A stretch of DNA of 64,000 nt from Dyadobacter chenwenxiniae. Lineage in GTDB: Bacteria; Bacteroidota; Bacteroidia; Cytophagales; Spirosomataceae. Made by a program: the position numbers and the translations under genes. The notes below the pieces were generated by a model, which was not told the origin of the DNA, ran no database searches, and saw nothing but the letters and a program-made list of their open reading frames with translations. Below are positions 45,748 to 53,326 of this stretch, one piece after another. The stretch spans positions 1,798,001 to 1,862,000 of the forward strand of contig NZ_CP094997.1 in assembly GCF_022869785.1 (NCBI RefSeq), written 5' to 3'. Every line of letters begins with the position of its first letter. Position 1 is the first letter of the stretch.

Positions 45748-46590
45748 ATGTCTGAAAACCCTAATTCCTATTTCGGAAAATGTCTTTTGACCAAAGTTTC
45801 AAACTTTTATAAAGATCCAACCAAATCCGAAGCCGAGGGGATTGCAACAAACGGCGTTGTGGAAGCTGAAAAAGTGCAGGTCATCCATTATCCCGACTGC
45901 CAGCAGCTTGTTTTTCACATGCCCAAATATGCATACGACGCCGGCTCCTACCAGTTGATCGACGACGTTACGGGTGCGATCATGGAGGATTTGCAAGTAA
46001 AGGACCGGCTGAATGGCGGTACAATGATGCTGATCGATACGCTTCCTTACAAGCCCGGTTCCTACACCATTGAGGCTTCCTGGCCCGATGGCTGGACGCA
46101 TCAGATCCGGTTTATCAAGCTTATGGAAGGCTTTTCCAATGTAGAGAGCACCAGCATTCCAAGCAATGATCAGCTTGTGATTAAAGGTTCGGAATACCTT
46201 TTACAGCATTCGTATAAGCCGGAAACTGCCAGCATTAAACTGCCTCGCGACCCTGTAACTGGCTTTTTGGCCCCACGCAGTTTTACTTCGCGCAGCATTA
46301 AAAAGCAGGGCGTATCAACGCCGGCAGTTACCTACACGCAGGATGGTCGCGGCGGGAAGATATTTTATCGAAATAGTGAGATTGCAATTGATTTTGATTG
46401 GGAGTTCGCCGCTGGAAATGCAGTCGTGCTTTTCCTTATTCCGGAAGAAAAATATTGGGAGATCCAGACAAAAACGCCGCTGTCCAGACGTGACGAAATT
46501 CTTTCTTTTGTAGCCAATCAGGTCATTAAAGACCAGGCGCCAGGGTGCCGGTTTGAGGTTTATTCCAATCACATCACCATCATCCGATGA
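45748..46590 (+). CDS. Unrecognised protein encoded with the ABC permeases
   Basis: 280 residues. No signal peptide or membrane segment is seen, and composition suggests mostly beta strands. The N-terminal half reads like a small Ig- or carbohydrate-binding-like fold (CQQLVFHMPKYAYDAGSYQLIDDVTG, YKPGSYTIEASWPDGWTHQIRFIKL). The C-terminal half has KIFYRNSEIAIDFDWEFAAGNAVVLFLIPEEKYWE. I do not recognise the family. The gap to the permease is 6 bases and a terminator follows, so it is the last gene of that operon. The product may be a cytoplasmic partner of the transporter, but this is a guess from position. Confidence 0.75.
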   Translation: MSENPNSYFGKCLLTKVSNFYKDPTKSEAEGIATNGVVEAEKVQVIHYPDCQQLVFHMPKYAYDAGSYQLIDDVTGAIMEDLQVKDRLNGGTMMLIDTLPYKPGSYTIEASWPDGWTHQIRFIKLMEGFSNVESTSIPSNDQLVIKGSEYLLQHSYKPETASIKLPRDPVTGFLAPRSFTSRSIKKQGVSTPAVTYTQDGRGGKIFYRNSEIAIDFDWEFAAGNAVVLFLIPEEKYWEIQTKTPLSRRDEILSFVANQVIKDQAPGCRFEVYSNHITIIR

Positions 46591-46594
46591 ACAG

Positions 46595-46619
46595 AAAGGC
46601 CGGTTATCCGGCTTTTTTT
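46595..46619 (+). terminator. Rho-independent terminator of the permease operon
   Basis: Stem GCCGG-ttat-CCGGC (46599-46612) extended by AAA/TTT pairing, followed by a run of T residues, directly after the stop at 46590. Confidence 0.85.
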
Positions 46620-46741
46620 GTGATGTTAATACATTAATATACAACAAGATATAAGCAAATACGGAAAATATTTCTAAATTCCTGTAACCTTTTCCTTCGC
46701 TTCCAGTTTCCACATCAGGATCACCACAAAAGACAAACCGT

Positions 46742-47293
46742 TTGAATACGCTGACAGATAATTCACTTATGCTGAGGGTTAAAGCCGGAGATCTGGATAA
46801 GATGGGCCTGCTCTTCGAACGGTACAACCGCCCTTTGTTTGCGTTCTTCTATCATATGACGCACAAAAGGGATGTGAGTGAGGATCTGGTGCAGAATGTA
46901 TTTTACAGAATGCTTAAATACAAGCATACGTTTACAGGCGAGGGTGAATTTCGAACGTGGATGTATCATTTGGCAAGAAATATCCTCAATGATTCCGTCA
47001 AACAAAACAAGTCCTTTGACCATTACGACGTGCATGAAATGGCCGATAAGCTCAGCGGAGGAACGTTGGCCGATGAAGGATTTGAGAAAAAAGAAAATGC
47101 CGATTTCCTGCATAAAGCCATGGCCGGACTAAGCGACGATTACCGCGAAGTGCTTGTATTAAGCCGGTTTCAGGAAATGAAATACGATGAGATTGCAAAG
47201 GTTTTAAACATCAATGAGGGGACAGTGAAAGTGCGGGTCCACAGGGCATTGGGAGAGTTGAAAAAAATGTTTTTTACAAATGAAAGACGATAG
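46742..47293 (+). CDS. ECF-type RNA polymerase sigma factor
   Basis: 183 residues from a TTG at 46742 (MNTLTDNSLMLRVKAGD); the ATG at 46769 would shorten it by nine residues. Region 2 (KMGLLFERYNRPLFAFFYHMTHKRDVSEDLVQNVFYRML, FRTWMYHLARN) and region 4 (YREVLVLSRFQEMKYDEIAKVLNINEGTVKVRVHRALGELKKMF) are complete. The next gene, its zinc anti-sigma, overlaps by 14 bases, indicating translational coupling. It differs from the FecR-linked sigma at 14 kb and is not tied to a SusC. Confidence 0.93.
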   Translation: MNTLTDNSLMLRVKAGDLDKMGLLFERYNRPLFAFFYHMTHKRDVSEDLVQNVFYRMLKYKHTFTGEGEFRTWMYHLARNILNDSVKQNKSFDHYDVHEMADKLSGGTLADEGFEKKENADFLHKAMAGLSDDYREVLVLSRFQEMKYDEIAKVLNINEGTVKVRVHRALGELKKMFFTNERR

Positions 47294-48119
47294 GGACATG
47301 GGATGCGAACATGCAAAAGATAAACTGGAAGACTGGCTTCACAACGACCTGGATAAAGCCGACCGCAATAATGTGGAACGCCATCTGGCCGAATGTGGGA
47401 ATTGCCGGGAAGAATTTGCGGCCGACAAGCAGCTTTGGGAAAGTCTGGGTAAAATGAAAGTGCCGGAACCGCGGGAAGAGATGCGGGTCAGCTTTTACGC
47501 CATGCTGGATGATTTTAAAGCCGCAGAGGAAACCAGCAAGCCATTTTCTTTCCAGGCTCTGCTTGAAAAACTCCGTGAGTTCCTGCTTCCACAATGGACT
47601 ATCCAGGTTGCTTTTAGCCTTTTGCTGGTTGGATTAGGATGGGTAATAGGTCATAAAACAAGCAAAAACAATGTGTCCGCAACGGCCTACCAGGCACAAA
47701 TCGAAACACTGGCGACGCAGGTGGAGGAGATGAAAAGCACCATGATGCTGGCGCTGATTGAAAATCCTTCTGCTACTGAAAGACTTCGTGCCGTGGGTTA
47801 TACAAGCGACATTACGCACGCCGACGAGAAGGTGATTAATGCGCTTTTCACCACATTAAACAACGATGCCAACGTGAATGTGCGCCTCGTGGCTCTGGAA
47901 GCGCTGACGCAATTTGCTACGGACGCGGTGGTGAGGGAAGGTTTGGTTAAATCGCTTGCAGTCCAGGATTCTCCGATGGTGCAGGTTGCGTTGGCCGATG
48001 TGATGGTGAAATTACAGGAAAAAGGCTCTGTAAAAGAACTGCGCAAATTACTCGATAGAGAAGGGCTGAATGATCTGGTTAAGAACAAGATCGAGCAGAC
48101 AATCAAGGAACTATCTTAA
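47280..48119 (+). CDS. Zinc-finger anti-sigma factor with HEAT-like periplasmic domain
   Basis: 279 residues. The N-terminal ZAS zinc finger has C9, H11, H35, C39 and C42 (HLAECGNC) and would bind the sigma factor encoded just upstream. One membrane segment lies at about 105-124 (QWTIQVAFSLLLVGLGWVIG). A short coiled coil precedes a HEAT-like domain at 160-279 (NVNVRLVALEALTQFATDAVVREGLVKSLAVQDSPMVQVALADVMVKLQ). With the N-terminus inside, the HEAT part would be periplasmic and a likely sensor. Downstream DUF4097 genes are its probable regulon. Confidence 0.9.
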   Translation: MKDDRDMGCEHAKDKLEDWLHNDLDKADRNNVERHLAECGNCREEFAADKQLWESLGKMKVPEPREEMRVSFYAMLDDFKAAEETSKPFSFQALLEKLREFLLPQWTIQVAFSLLLVGLGWVIGHKTSKNNVSATAYQAQIETLATQVEEMKSTMMLALIENPSATERLRAVGYTSDITHADEKVINALFTTLNNDANVNVRLVALEALTQFATDAVVREGLVKSLAVQDSPMVQVALADVMVKLQEKGSVKELRKLLDREGLNDLVKNKIEQTIKELS

Positions 48120-48144
48120 ATAAACCATAATCCAACTGTTAGCC

Positions 48145-49008
48145 ATGAAATATTTTGCAATCCCCTTATTAGCGGGAGCGGTGCTTTGTTGTACCCAGGC
48201 TCCCGCACAAAAGCTTGAATTCAAGGAACATGTAAGCAAAGAGTTTAACCTGACGCAAAGCCCGACGACCAATGTCCTGGCCATTTACAACATCAATGGC
48301 TCAATAAAAGTGGAAGGTTACGACGGAGATAAGGTTCTAGTCGAAATTGATAAAACCATAACAGGCAAAACAAGTGAGATCCTGGACAAGGGCAGGCAGG
48401 AGTTTAAGCTTAATTTTGACCAGAAAGCGGACAGCATTACCGCCTACATTTCCGAACCGTTCGACTCGCGGCCCAATCATGGCAGAAGAAACTGGGATGG
48501 CCCAAAAATCGAATACGATTTTGAACTGGACTTCATTGTAAAAGTGCCGTACGCAATGAGCATACACGTTTCTACTGTGAACGGTGGCGATGTGGATGTG
48601 AAGGACGTTACAGGCACGTTAGGGGTCAGCAATGTGAACGGGGCCATTACCATTGAGAATGCAAAAGGCGCCGCAATTGCGCGGACCATTAACGGCAATG
48701 TGGTTGCCAATTACGTGTCGCTGCCTCCCGGAGAATCTGACTTTAAGACATTGAACGGAGATATCAAGATCAGTTACCCGTCAGCATTCTCGGCAGATTG
48801 CCAGTTTAAAAGCTTCAATGGCGAATTTTACACAGACTTTCCAAACACAGAATCGCTTCCGGTAAAGGTGATAAAAAATGAGGAGAATAAGCCGAATAAA
48901 ACGGTTTACAAGCTCAGTACAGAAACCAGGATCCGCATCGGAAAAGGTGGCCCGACCTACAAGTTTGAAACTTTCAACGGGAATATTTATATTAAAAAAC
49001 AATCATAA
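48145..49008 (+). CDS. DUF4097-family beta-solenoid surface/periplasmic protein
   Basis: 287 residues with a signal peptide (MKYFAIPLLAGAVLCCTQAPAQ; the Cys residues leave open a lipoprotein). The body shows repeated short turns with NG steps (INGSIKVEGYDGDKVLV, TVNGGDVDVKDVTG, NVNGAITIENAKG, TINGNVVANY, TLNGDIKISY), typical of DUF4097 adhesin-like beta-helices. It lies in an operon with sigma and anti-sigma genes. The function of the family is poorly known; an envelope role is likely. Confidence 0.87.
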   Translation: MKYFAIPLLAGAVLCCTQAPAQKLEFKEHVSKEFNLTQSPTTNVLAIYNINGSIKVEGYDGDKVLVEIDKTITGKTSEILDKGRQEFKLNFDQKADSITAYISEPFDSRPNHGRRNWDGPKIEYDFELDFIVKVPYAMSIHVSTVNGGDVDVKDVTGTLGVSNVNGAITIENAKGAAIARTINGNVVANYVSLPPGESDFKTLNGDIKISYPSAFSADCQFKSFNGEFYTDFPNTESLPVKVIKNEENKPNKTVYKLSTETRIRIGKGGPTYKFETFNGNIYIKKQS

Positions 49009-49013
49009 CAAAA

Positions 49014-49847
49014 ATGAAAACCAACCAACTATTAACCCTCTCGATTGCCGCTTTACTAGCCTGTTTTGCCAGTCCTACCCAGGCGCAAACGGGCGCGAAA
49101 GAGCAGCTTGTCGTCCCGTTATCGGACGCTGGAAAACCGGGATCTTTGCAAGTCAATCTCATCAATGGGACCATCCGGGTGACGGGTTATTCGGGCAATC
49201 AGGTTGTGATCGACGCGGTTGTTAAGAGCCCCGAAAATGATGAAAAACCCAAGAGCGAAGCGGCTGGCGGCATGAAGCGGATCAGCCGGAACGGTGGCCT
49301 GGAACTAACGGCGACGGAGGAGCATAATGTTGTAAAACTGACTACCAAAATGGTCAACACAACAATGCTTCTGGAGATCAAGGTGCCTCGGAAATTCGGG
49401 CTGAAAGTAGGCACGATAAACAATGGCGACATCGTCATTGACAATGTTTCCGGGGAGATGGAAATCCAAAATGTGAATGGAGATATTACGCTCACCAACA
49501 TCTCCGGCTCGGCTGTTGCGAACACCATTAACGGAACATTGAAAGCCAATTTCAAGACCATCGACACGTCCTCGCCCATGGCTTTTTCTACGCTCAATGG
49601 CAACGTGGATGTGACGATTCCGGCCACTGCCAAGTTCGACGTAAAACTGAAATCCGACCGCGGTGAAATTTACAGCGACTTCGACGTGGACGTGGATAAA
49701 AGCACTCCGCAGGCAACGCGGAGTGCCAAGGATGGCATGTACAAAGTGTCTATCGACGACTGGGTAAAAGGCAAGATCAATGGCGGTGGAAGCGAAATTA
49801 TGATGAAGAATATGAATGGCAATATTTACGTCCGAAAAGCGAAGTAA
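49014..49847 (+). CDS. DUF4097-family protein, paralogue of the preceding gene
   Basis: 277 residues with a Sec signal (ending TQAQT). The same NG-turn repeats occur (LINGTIRVTGYSGNQVVIDAVV, TINNGDIVIDNVSG, NVNGDITLTNISG, TINGTLKANF, TLNGNVDVTI) and both paralogues end NGNIY[IV][KR]K. Only 5 bases separate it from the preceding gene. A run of Lys/Glu-rich sequence at about 65-80 differs from the paralogue. Confidence 0.88.
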   Translation: MKTNQLLTLSIAALLACFASPTQAQTGAKEQLVVPLSDAGKPGSLQVNLINGTIRVTGYSGNQVVIDAVVKSPENDEKPKSEAAGGMKRISRNGGLELTATEEHNVVKLTTKMVNTTMLLEIKVPRKFGLKVGTINNGDIVIDNVSGEMEIQNVNGDITLTNISGSAVANTINGTLKANFKTIDTSSPMAFSTLNGNVDVTIPATAKFDVKLKSDRGEIYSDFDVDVDKSTPQATRSAKDGMYKVSIDDWVKGKINGGGSEIMMKNMNGNIYVRKAK

Positions 49848-49874
49848 AACCGCCTCAGTACGCTGGAAACAACG

Positions 49875-49910
49875 AAACCCACCGACGCCGTCAAGCAATC
49901 CGGTGGGTTT
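49875..49910 (+). terminator. Terminator after the DUF4097 pair
   Basis: Perfect 10-base inverted repeat AAACCCACCG (49875-49884) and CGGTGGGTTT (49901-49910), with a T-rich tail (TTTTCCTTTTTG). It also faces the end of the convergent MarR gene. Confidence 0.8.
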
Positions 49911-49950
49911 TCCTTTTTGTGTACGAATTGATCCGAATATCGTCCCGCTT

Positions 49951-50385
49951 CTATTCAATCGTCCCGCCCAATTCCAGGAGCATTTTTGAGATCTCATCCA
50001 GTTTTTTAGTTTTGACGGGCGCTAGAATCTGGTCTGCCAAACCTTCGGCTGTTGAAGTCGCCTCAGTCAAAACCCGCTTGCCGGCATTGGCCAGCTTCAC
50101 GTAAGACACCCGCGCATCGCGGCTGTTTGCCTCCCGCTTGACCATGCCCAGTTTCTCCAGAGGTGTCAGCATTCTGGTGATTCCGGAGGCTGTTAAGCCA
50201 ATTTTTTCTGCTAAATCCACACGCCGCATCTTTTCGTCCGGCGCTTCTCCGAGGTGAAACAGGATCAAAAATTCGTTCAAACTAACGCCGTGGCTACTCA
50301 GTTTGGAGTCGAATCGCTTGGTAATCAAGGCTTGAACTGTGGTTAGGTTCAGGAACAATTTTAAGGGCTGCGCTATGGTTGACAT
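49951..50385 (-). CDS. MarR-family transcriptional regulator
   Basis: 144 residues with the winged helix at about 50-105 (FLILFHLGEAPDEKMRRVDLAEKIGLTASGITRMLTPLEKLGMVKREANSRDARVSYVKLANAGKRVLTEA). The wing motif DARVSYVKL is complete. The promoter and an inverted-repeat operator are visible upstream, suggesting autoregulation. No divergent target gene exists because the upstream region is repeat-filled; targets are unknown. Confidence 0.93.
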   Translation of the reverse strand: MSTIAQPLKLFLNLTTVQALITKRFDSKLSSHGVSLNEFLILFHLGEAPDEKMRRVDLAEKIGLTASGITRMLTPLEKLGMVKREANSRDARVSYVKLANAGKRVLTEATSTAEGLADQILAPVKTKKLDEISKMLLELGGTIE

Positions 50386-50417
50386 ATAATTGAAATGTGT
50401 TTGTTTTATTGTTGATT

Positions 50418-50431
50418 AATAGTTGACTATT
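50418..50431. promoter_or_regulatory. Probable MarR operator (inverted repeat)
   Basis: AATAG-TTGA-CTATT, perfect 5-base arms around TTGA, placed between the MarR -7 box and its start codon; flanking TTA/CAA extend the symmetry imperfectly. A repressor bound here would block its own transcription. Confidence 0.5.
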
Positions 50432-50442
50432 CAAGTATTTAG

Positions 50443-50474
50443 CAAATATATAACAAGTTCAAAGCATTGTCAAA
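50443..50474 (-). promoter_or_regulatory. Promoter of the MarR gene
   Basis: On the minus strand TTTG (50474-50471), a 20-base spacer and TATATTTG (50450-50443) match the Bacteroidota promoter consensus. Confidence 0.7.
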
Positions 50475-50756
50475 CAAGTCGTTGCATTATTTTTTCATAA
50501 AAAGTGCGTTTTTGATATCTCTGAGCACCATTTCAGCAATGTTTCACGTGGATCGTTTTTTGCGGGCGTAAGTGAAATGCTTTTTGCTGGAATTCAGCGC
50601 GTAATGGTAGCTGTTATACTGCGATTTTGAGGTGTAAATCTTGCCAGAAGGAAGTCGTTTTTTCTTCTTGAATCTGACGGTGGTGATTGACAACGCTACG
50701 CTACGATGTTCGCGTAGGAAACGGCAGGCGCGTACAACGCTACACATCACGCAAAA

Positions 50757-50885
50757 CGAAAAGCACCATATTGCAACGATGCACATCAGGCTAGGCGAAA
50801 AGCACAATGATGCAACGATGCCGCTAGGCAAAACGAAAAGCACAGAGCAAAGATGCCGCCAGGCAAAACGAAAAGTCGCGGAGCG
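50757..50885. repeat. Degenerate 35-39 bp tandem repeats
   Basis: CGAAAAGCA or CGAAAAGTC recurs at 50757, 50796, 50834 and 50869, with GGCAAAACG before most copies and GCAACGATGC or GCAAAGATGC between them. Confidence 0.7.
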
Positions 50886-50910
50886 ACGCAATATTGGTAG
50901 CAAAAAAAGC
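50876..50910. repeat. Copy of the dispersed TCGCGGAGCGA...ATATTGGTAGC element
   Basis: The core TCGCGGAGCGA-N4-AATATTGGTAGCAAA matches, in opposite orientation, the element at about 39187-39221. A partial second copy (TCGCGGAGCGATGCAACG) starts at about 50930. Confidence 0.8.
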
Positions 50911-51032
50911 CATCCTAGCATTCCATAAAATCGCGGAGCGATGCAACGACTTTACCCACGCTTCCACCACAAAAATGCAACCCCAATCCTGTTACATGCC
51001 TCCGGCATTCTTGCGTTTCCATCGTGACTCGT

Positions 51033-51350
51033 TTTCCCCTACCAAGATTTCATGCCTCCGGCATTTATGTGCTGGTTGCCGCCATCATTTTTCCCTACCG
51101 AGATTCCATGCCGCTGACATTTTCGTACTGGTGTGCTGCCATCGATTTCCCCTACCAAAATTTCATGCCTCCGGCATTTTCGTGCTGATTTGCCGCCATC
51201 GTTTTTCCCTACCGAGATTTCGTCCCTCTGGCATTTTCGTGCTGGTTTGCCGCCATCGTTTTTGCCTACCAGGATTTTATGCCTCCGGCATTTTCGTGTT
51301 TCCGCCGTGACCCGATTTGGCTACCGAGATTCCATGGCTCCGGCATTGGA
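51033..51350. repeat. Six diverged ~57-bp tandem repeats
   Basis: CTACC anchors at 51039, 51095, 51152, 51209, 51266 and 51321 give steps of 56, 57, 57, 57 and 55. Each unit contains CTACCRARATTYCATGCC, a CTCCGGCATTTTCGTG stretch and a TGCCGCCATCG stretch, with point differences throughout. There are no unique spacers. GCCTCCGGCATT links it to the cluster at 39.2 kb. Confidence 0.85.
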
Positions 51351-51420
51351 CTCTTAAGATTCCGAGCCTCGTAAAAAAGGATTTTTATTCGAAGTTGAGC
51401 ATTACGGTGAGCAATGTCAT

Positions 51421-53268
51421 TTATCCCGAATGCGCGCGTAGTAACTGGCGGTAACTATTCAGGATTGCGGACTTGGAAATGAAGCCGACAAACTCGCCGG
51501 AGGTCTTCACCACGGGCAGGTTCCATGCGCCTGTGTCGTCGAATTTTTTGATGACGCTGACCACGCTGTCGAAGTCACTGATTACGACGGACGGGACTTT
51601 CATCAGGTTTGAAACGGTCAGCATATCGTAGAGGTCCGGGTTGAAAAGTAACGGACGAATGTCGTCAAGGGAAATGGTGCCGAGCAGCTTTTTCTCTTCG
51701 TCCACCACGGAAATCATATTGCGCTTTCCGGCCCGGACCAGCTCAGCCAGATCTTCCCGTGTTGCGTGCGCATGAATGGTCTGAACATCCTTGTCGATCA
51801 GGTCGAGAATGTGCAGCAACGAGAGCAGATTGCGGTCGTGCTCGCGGGTGAAAATTTTGCCCTGTTCTGCGAGTTTTTGCAGATCAGGAGAAATGGGGGA
51901 AAACCATTTTGCCATCAAAAAAGAAATAACGGAAACGATCATCAACGGAATAAAGAGGTCGTAGCCGAAGGTGGATTCCGCGATCAGAAATATAGCGGTC
52001 AAAGGCGCATAAAGAACGCCGCTCATTACACCCGCCATGCCTACAATCACGAGGTTATTAATGGGCACATCCGTCACGCCGAGCTGCACGCAAACCAGCG
52101 CAAACACGTAACCGAGCGAGCCGCCTGCAAAGAGCGAGGGTGCAAAATTTCCGCCGTTACCGCCACTGAAAATGGTGATCGAAGCGGAGAATGCTTTGAG
52201 TAGACAAATCAATGCAACGAAGACCACAACCACCCACTCGCGGTAACCAATGAAGCGGAACAAGCTGTTCTCGATAACGGATTGTATTTGCCCGTTTGTG
52301 ATTGCCTTAATGGTGTCGTAACCCTCGCCAAATAGCGGCGGATACAGCACGCACAAAACCGACAGGATTGCGCCTCCAAGCATCGCTTTTTTAATGCGGG
52401 TGAGTTCCAGCCCGTGAAAGAACTCGTCGATGTATTTGGCAATTAAAACAAAATACCTGGCATAAAGGCCGCAGAGAACGCCCAGGACAAGATAAAAAGG
52501 AATGTTGTGGTAATCGAACGGGCTGCGGGTTTTGAACTGGAACAGCACATCTTCCTGCAACAGGATCCTTGAAATCAAACTTCCGCAAACCGCAGCCACA
52601 ACAAGCGGAATGAAGTCGGAAAAAACGACGCCGGTGAGCAAGATTTCAAACGCGAACATCATCCCGGCTATGGGCGCATTAAAAGCAGAAGCAATTCCCG
52701 CCGTTGCACCCGCAGCGAGCAGTAAGGTGCGCTCGCGGTAATCCAGCTTGTAAGTCTGTGCAAAATTAGAACCGATTGCGGCGCCTGTTACGGCGATAGG
52801 ACTCTCCAAACCCGCCGACCCTCCCAACCCTACGGTGATTGCACTTTGAACGATCTGAGAGTACATTTTGACAGAGGAAACCACACTCGAATTTTGGGCG
52901 ATTTCATACAGAATGACAGGAATGCCTTTTTTATCCTGGCCTTTAAACACAAAAATCACAACCAGCGTCGTGACCACAATCCCCAGAAAGGGAAACAAAA
53001 TGTAAAAGAAAACCTGCTGCTCAAAATAAACCTTGTAGGTGATCACATAATGTATGTAATGAACGAGCGATTTAAGGATCACGCCAGCAAGGCCGCATGT
53101 GATGCCGACCAAAATACCCGACAAGATCAAAAACTGGGATCGTGTGAGCACACTTTTCAACCAGAAAAGCACAATTTCATAACTGCGTGCCTTGTTAAGG
53201 CTGTATCTGATGAAGTTTCTTCTGAACTTTAAAAAACCGAGTAATCGCTTAATGTTGCTGTTGTTCAC
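51421..53268 (-). CDS. ClC-family chloride channel/antiporter with CBS domain pair
   Basis: 615 residues. The ClC core at about 40-445 has the selectivity elements KKGIPVIL, GSAGLESPIAVTGAAIGS (gating Glu E155) and GGNGGNFAPSLFAGGSLG. Two CBS domains at about 475-600 (MISVVDEEKKLLGTISLDDI, NLPVVKTSGEFVGFISKSAIL) would bind adenine nucleotides and regulate gating. It acts in the inner membrane, moving chloride or another anion such as fluoride or nitrate. The following lipoprotein gene lies on the same strand 58 bases upstream, with a GC-rich hairpin between. Confidence 0.95.
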   Translation of the reverse strand: MNNSNIKRLLGFLKFRRNFIRYSLNKARSYEIVLFWLKSVLTRSQFLILSGILVGITCGLAGVILKSLVHYIHYVITYKVYFEQQVFFYILFPFLGIVVTTLVVIFVFKGQDKKGIPVILYEIAQNSSVVSSVKMYSQIVQSAITVGLGGSAGLESPIAVTGAAIGSNFAQTYKLDYRERTLLLAAGATAGIASAFNAPIAGMMFAFEILLTGVVFSDFIPLVVAAVCGSLISRILLQEDVLFQFKTRSPFDYHNIPFYLVLGVLCGLYARYFVLIAKYIDEFFHGLELTRIKKAMLGGAILSVLCVLYPPLFGEGYDTIKAITNGQIQSVIENSLFRFIGYREWVVVVFVALICLLKAFSASITIFSGGNGGNFAPSLFAGGSLGYVFALVCVQLGVTDVPINNLVIVGMAGVMSGVLYAPLTAIFLIAESTFGYDLFIPLMIVSVISFLMAKWFSPISPDLQKLAEQGKIFTREHDRNLLSLLHILDLIDKDVQTIHAHATREDLAELVRAGKRNMISVVDEEKKLLGTISLDDIRPLLFNPDLYDMLTVSNLMKVPSVVISDFDSVVSVIKKFDDTGAWNLPVVKTSGEFVGFISKSAILNSYRQLLRAHSG

Positions 53269-53282
53269 AATCTAACGTTTTG

Positions 53283-53312
53283 GTCCGCCGGAACGCCGGA
53301 GCGCCGGCGGAC
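53283..53312 (-). terminator. GC-rich hairpin between the lipoprotein and ClC genes
   Basis: Perfect 9-base arms GTCCGCCGG and CCGGCGGAC around a 12-base loop that itself repeats CGCCGGA. No T-run follows on either strand, so it may attenuate rather than end transcription. Confidence 0.45.
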
Positions 53313-53326
53313 TTCCATTTGCAATG

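Larger units (their letters stand above)
50475..51420. other. Repeat-filled gap between MarR and ClC genes
   Basis: No convincing gene. A stretch at 50544-50690 encodes, on the minus strand, a basic peptide (KKRLPSGKIYTSKSQYNSYHYALNSSKKHF) with no good start codon, possibly a gene remnant. The rest is repeats, described separately. Open frames on both strands are side effects of repeats with periods that are multiples of three. Confidence 0.6.

Noticed and set aside
50894..51310. A 138-residue repeat protein
   Set aside because: No start signal or signal peptide, and the frame is explained by a 57-base tandem period.
51033..51350. CRISPR array
   Set aside because: Units are diverged along their whole length and directly adjoin; there are no constant repeats with unique spacers and no cas genes.
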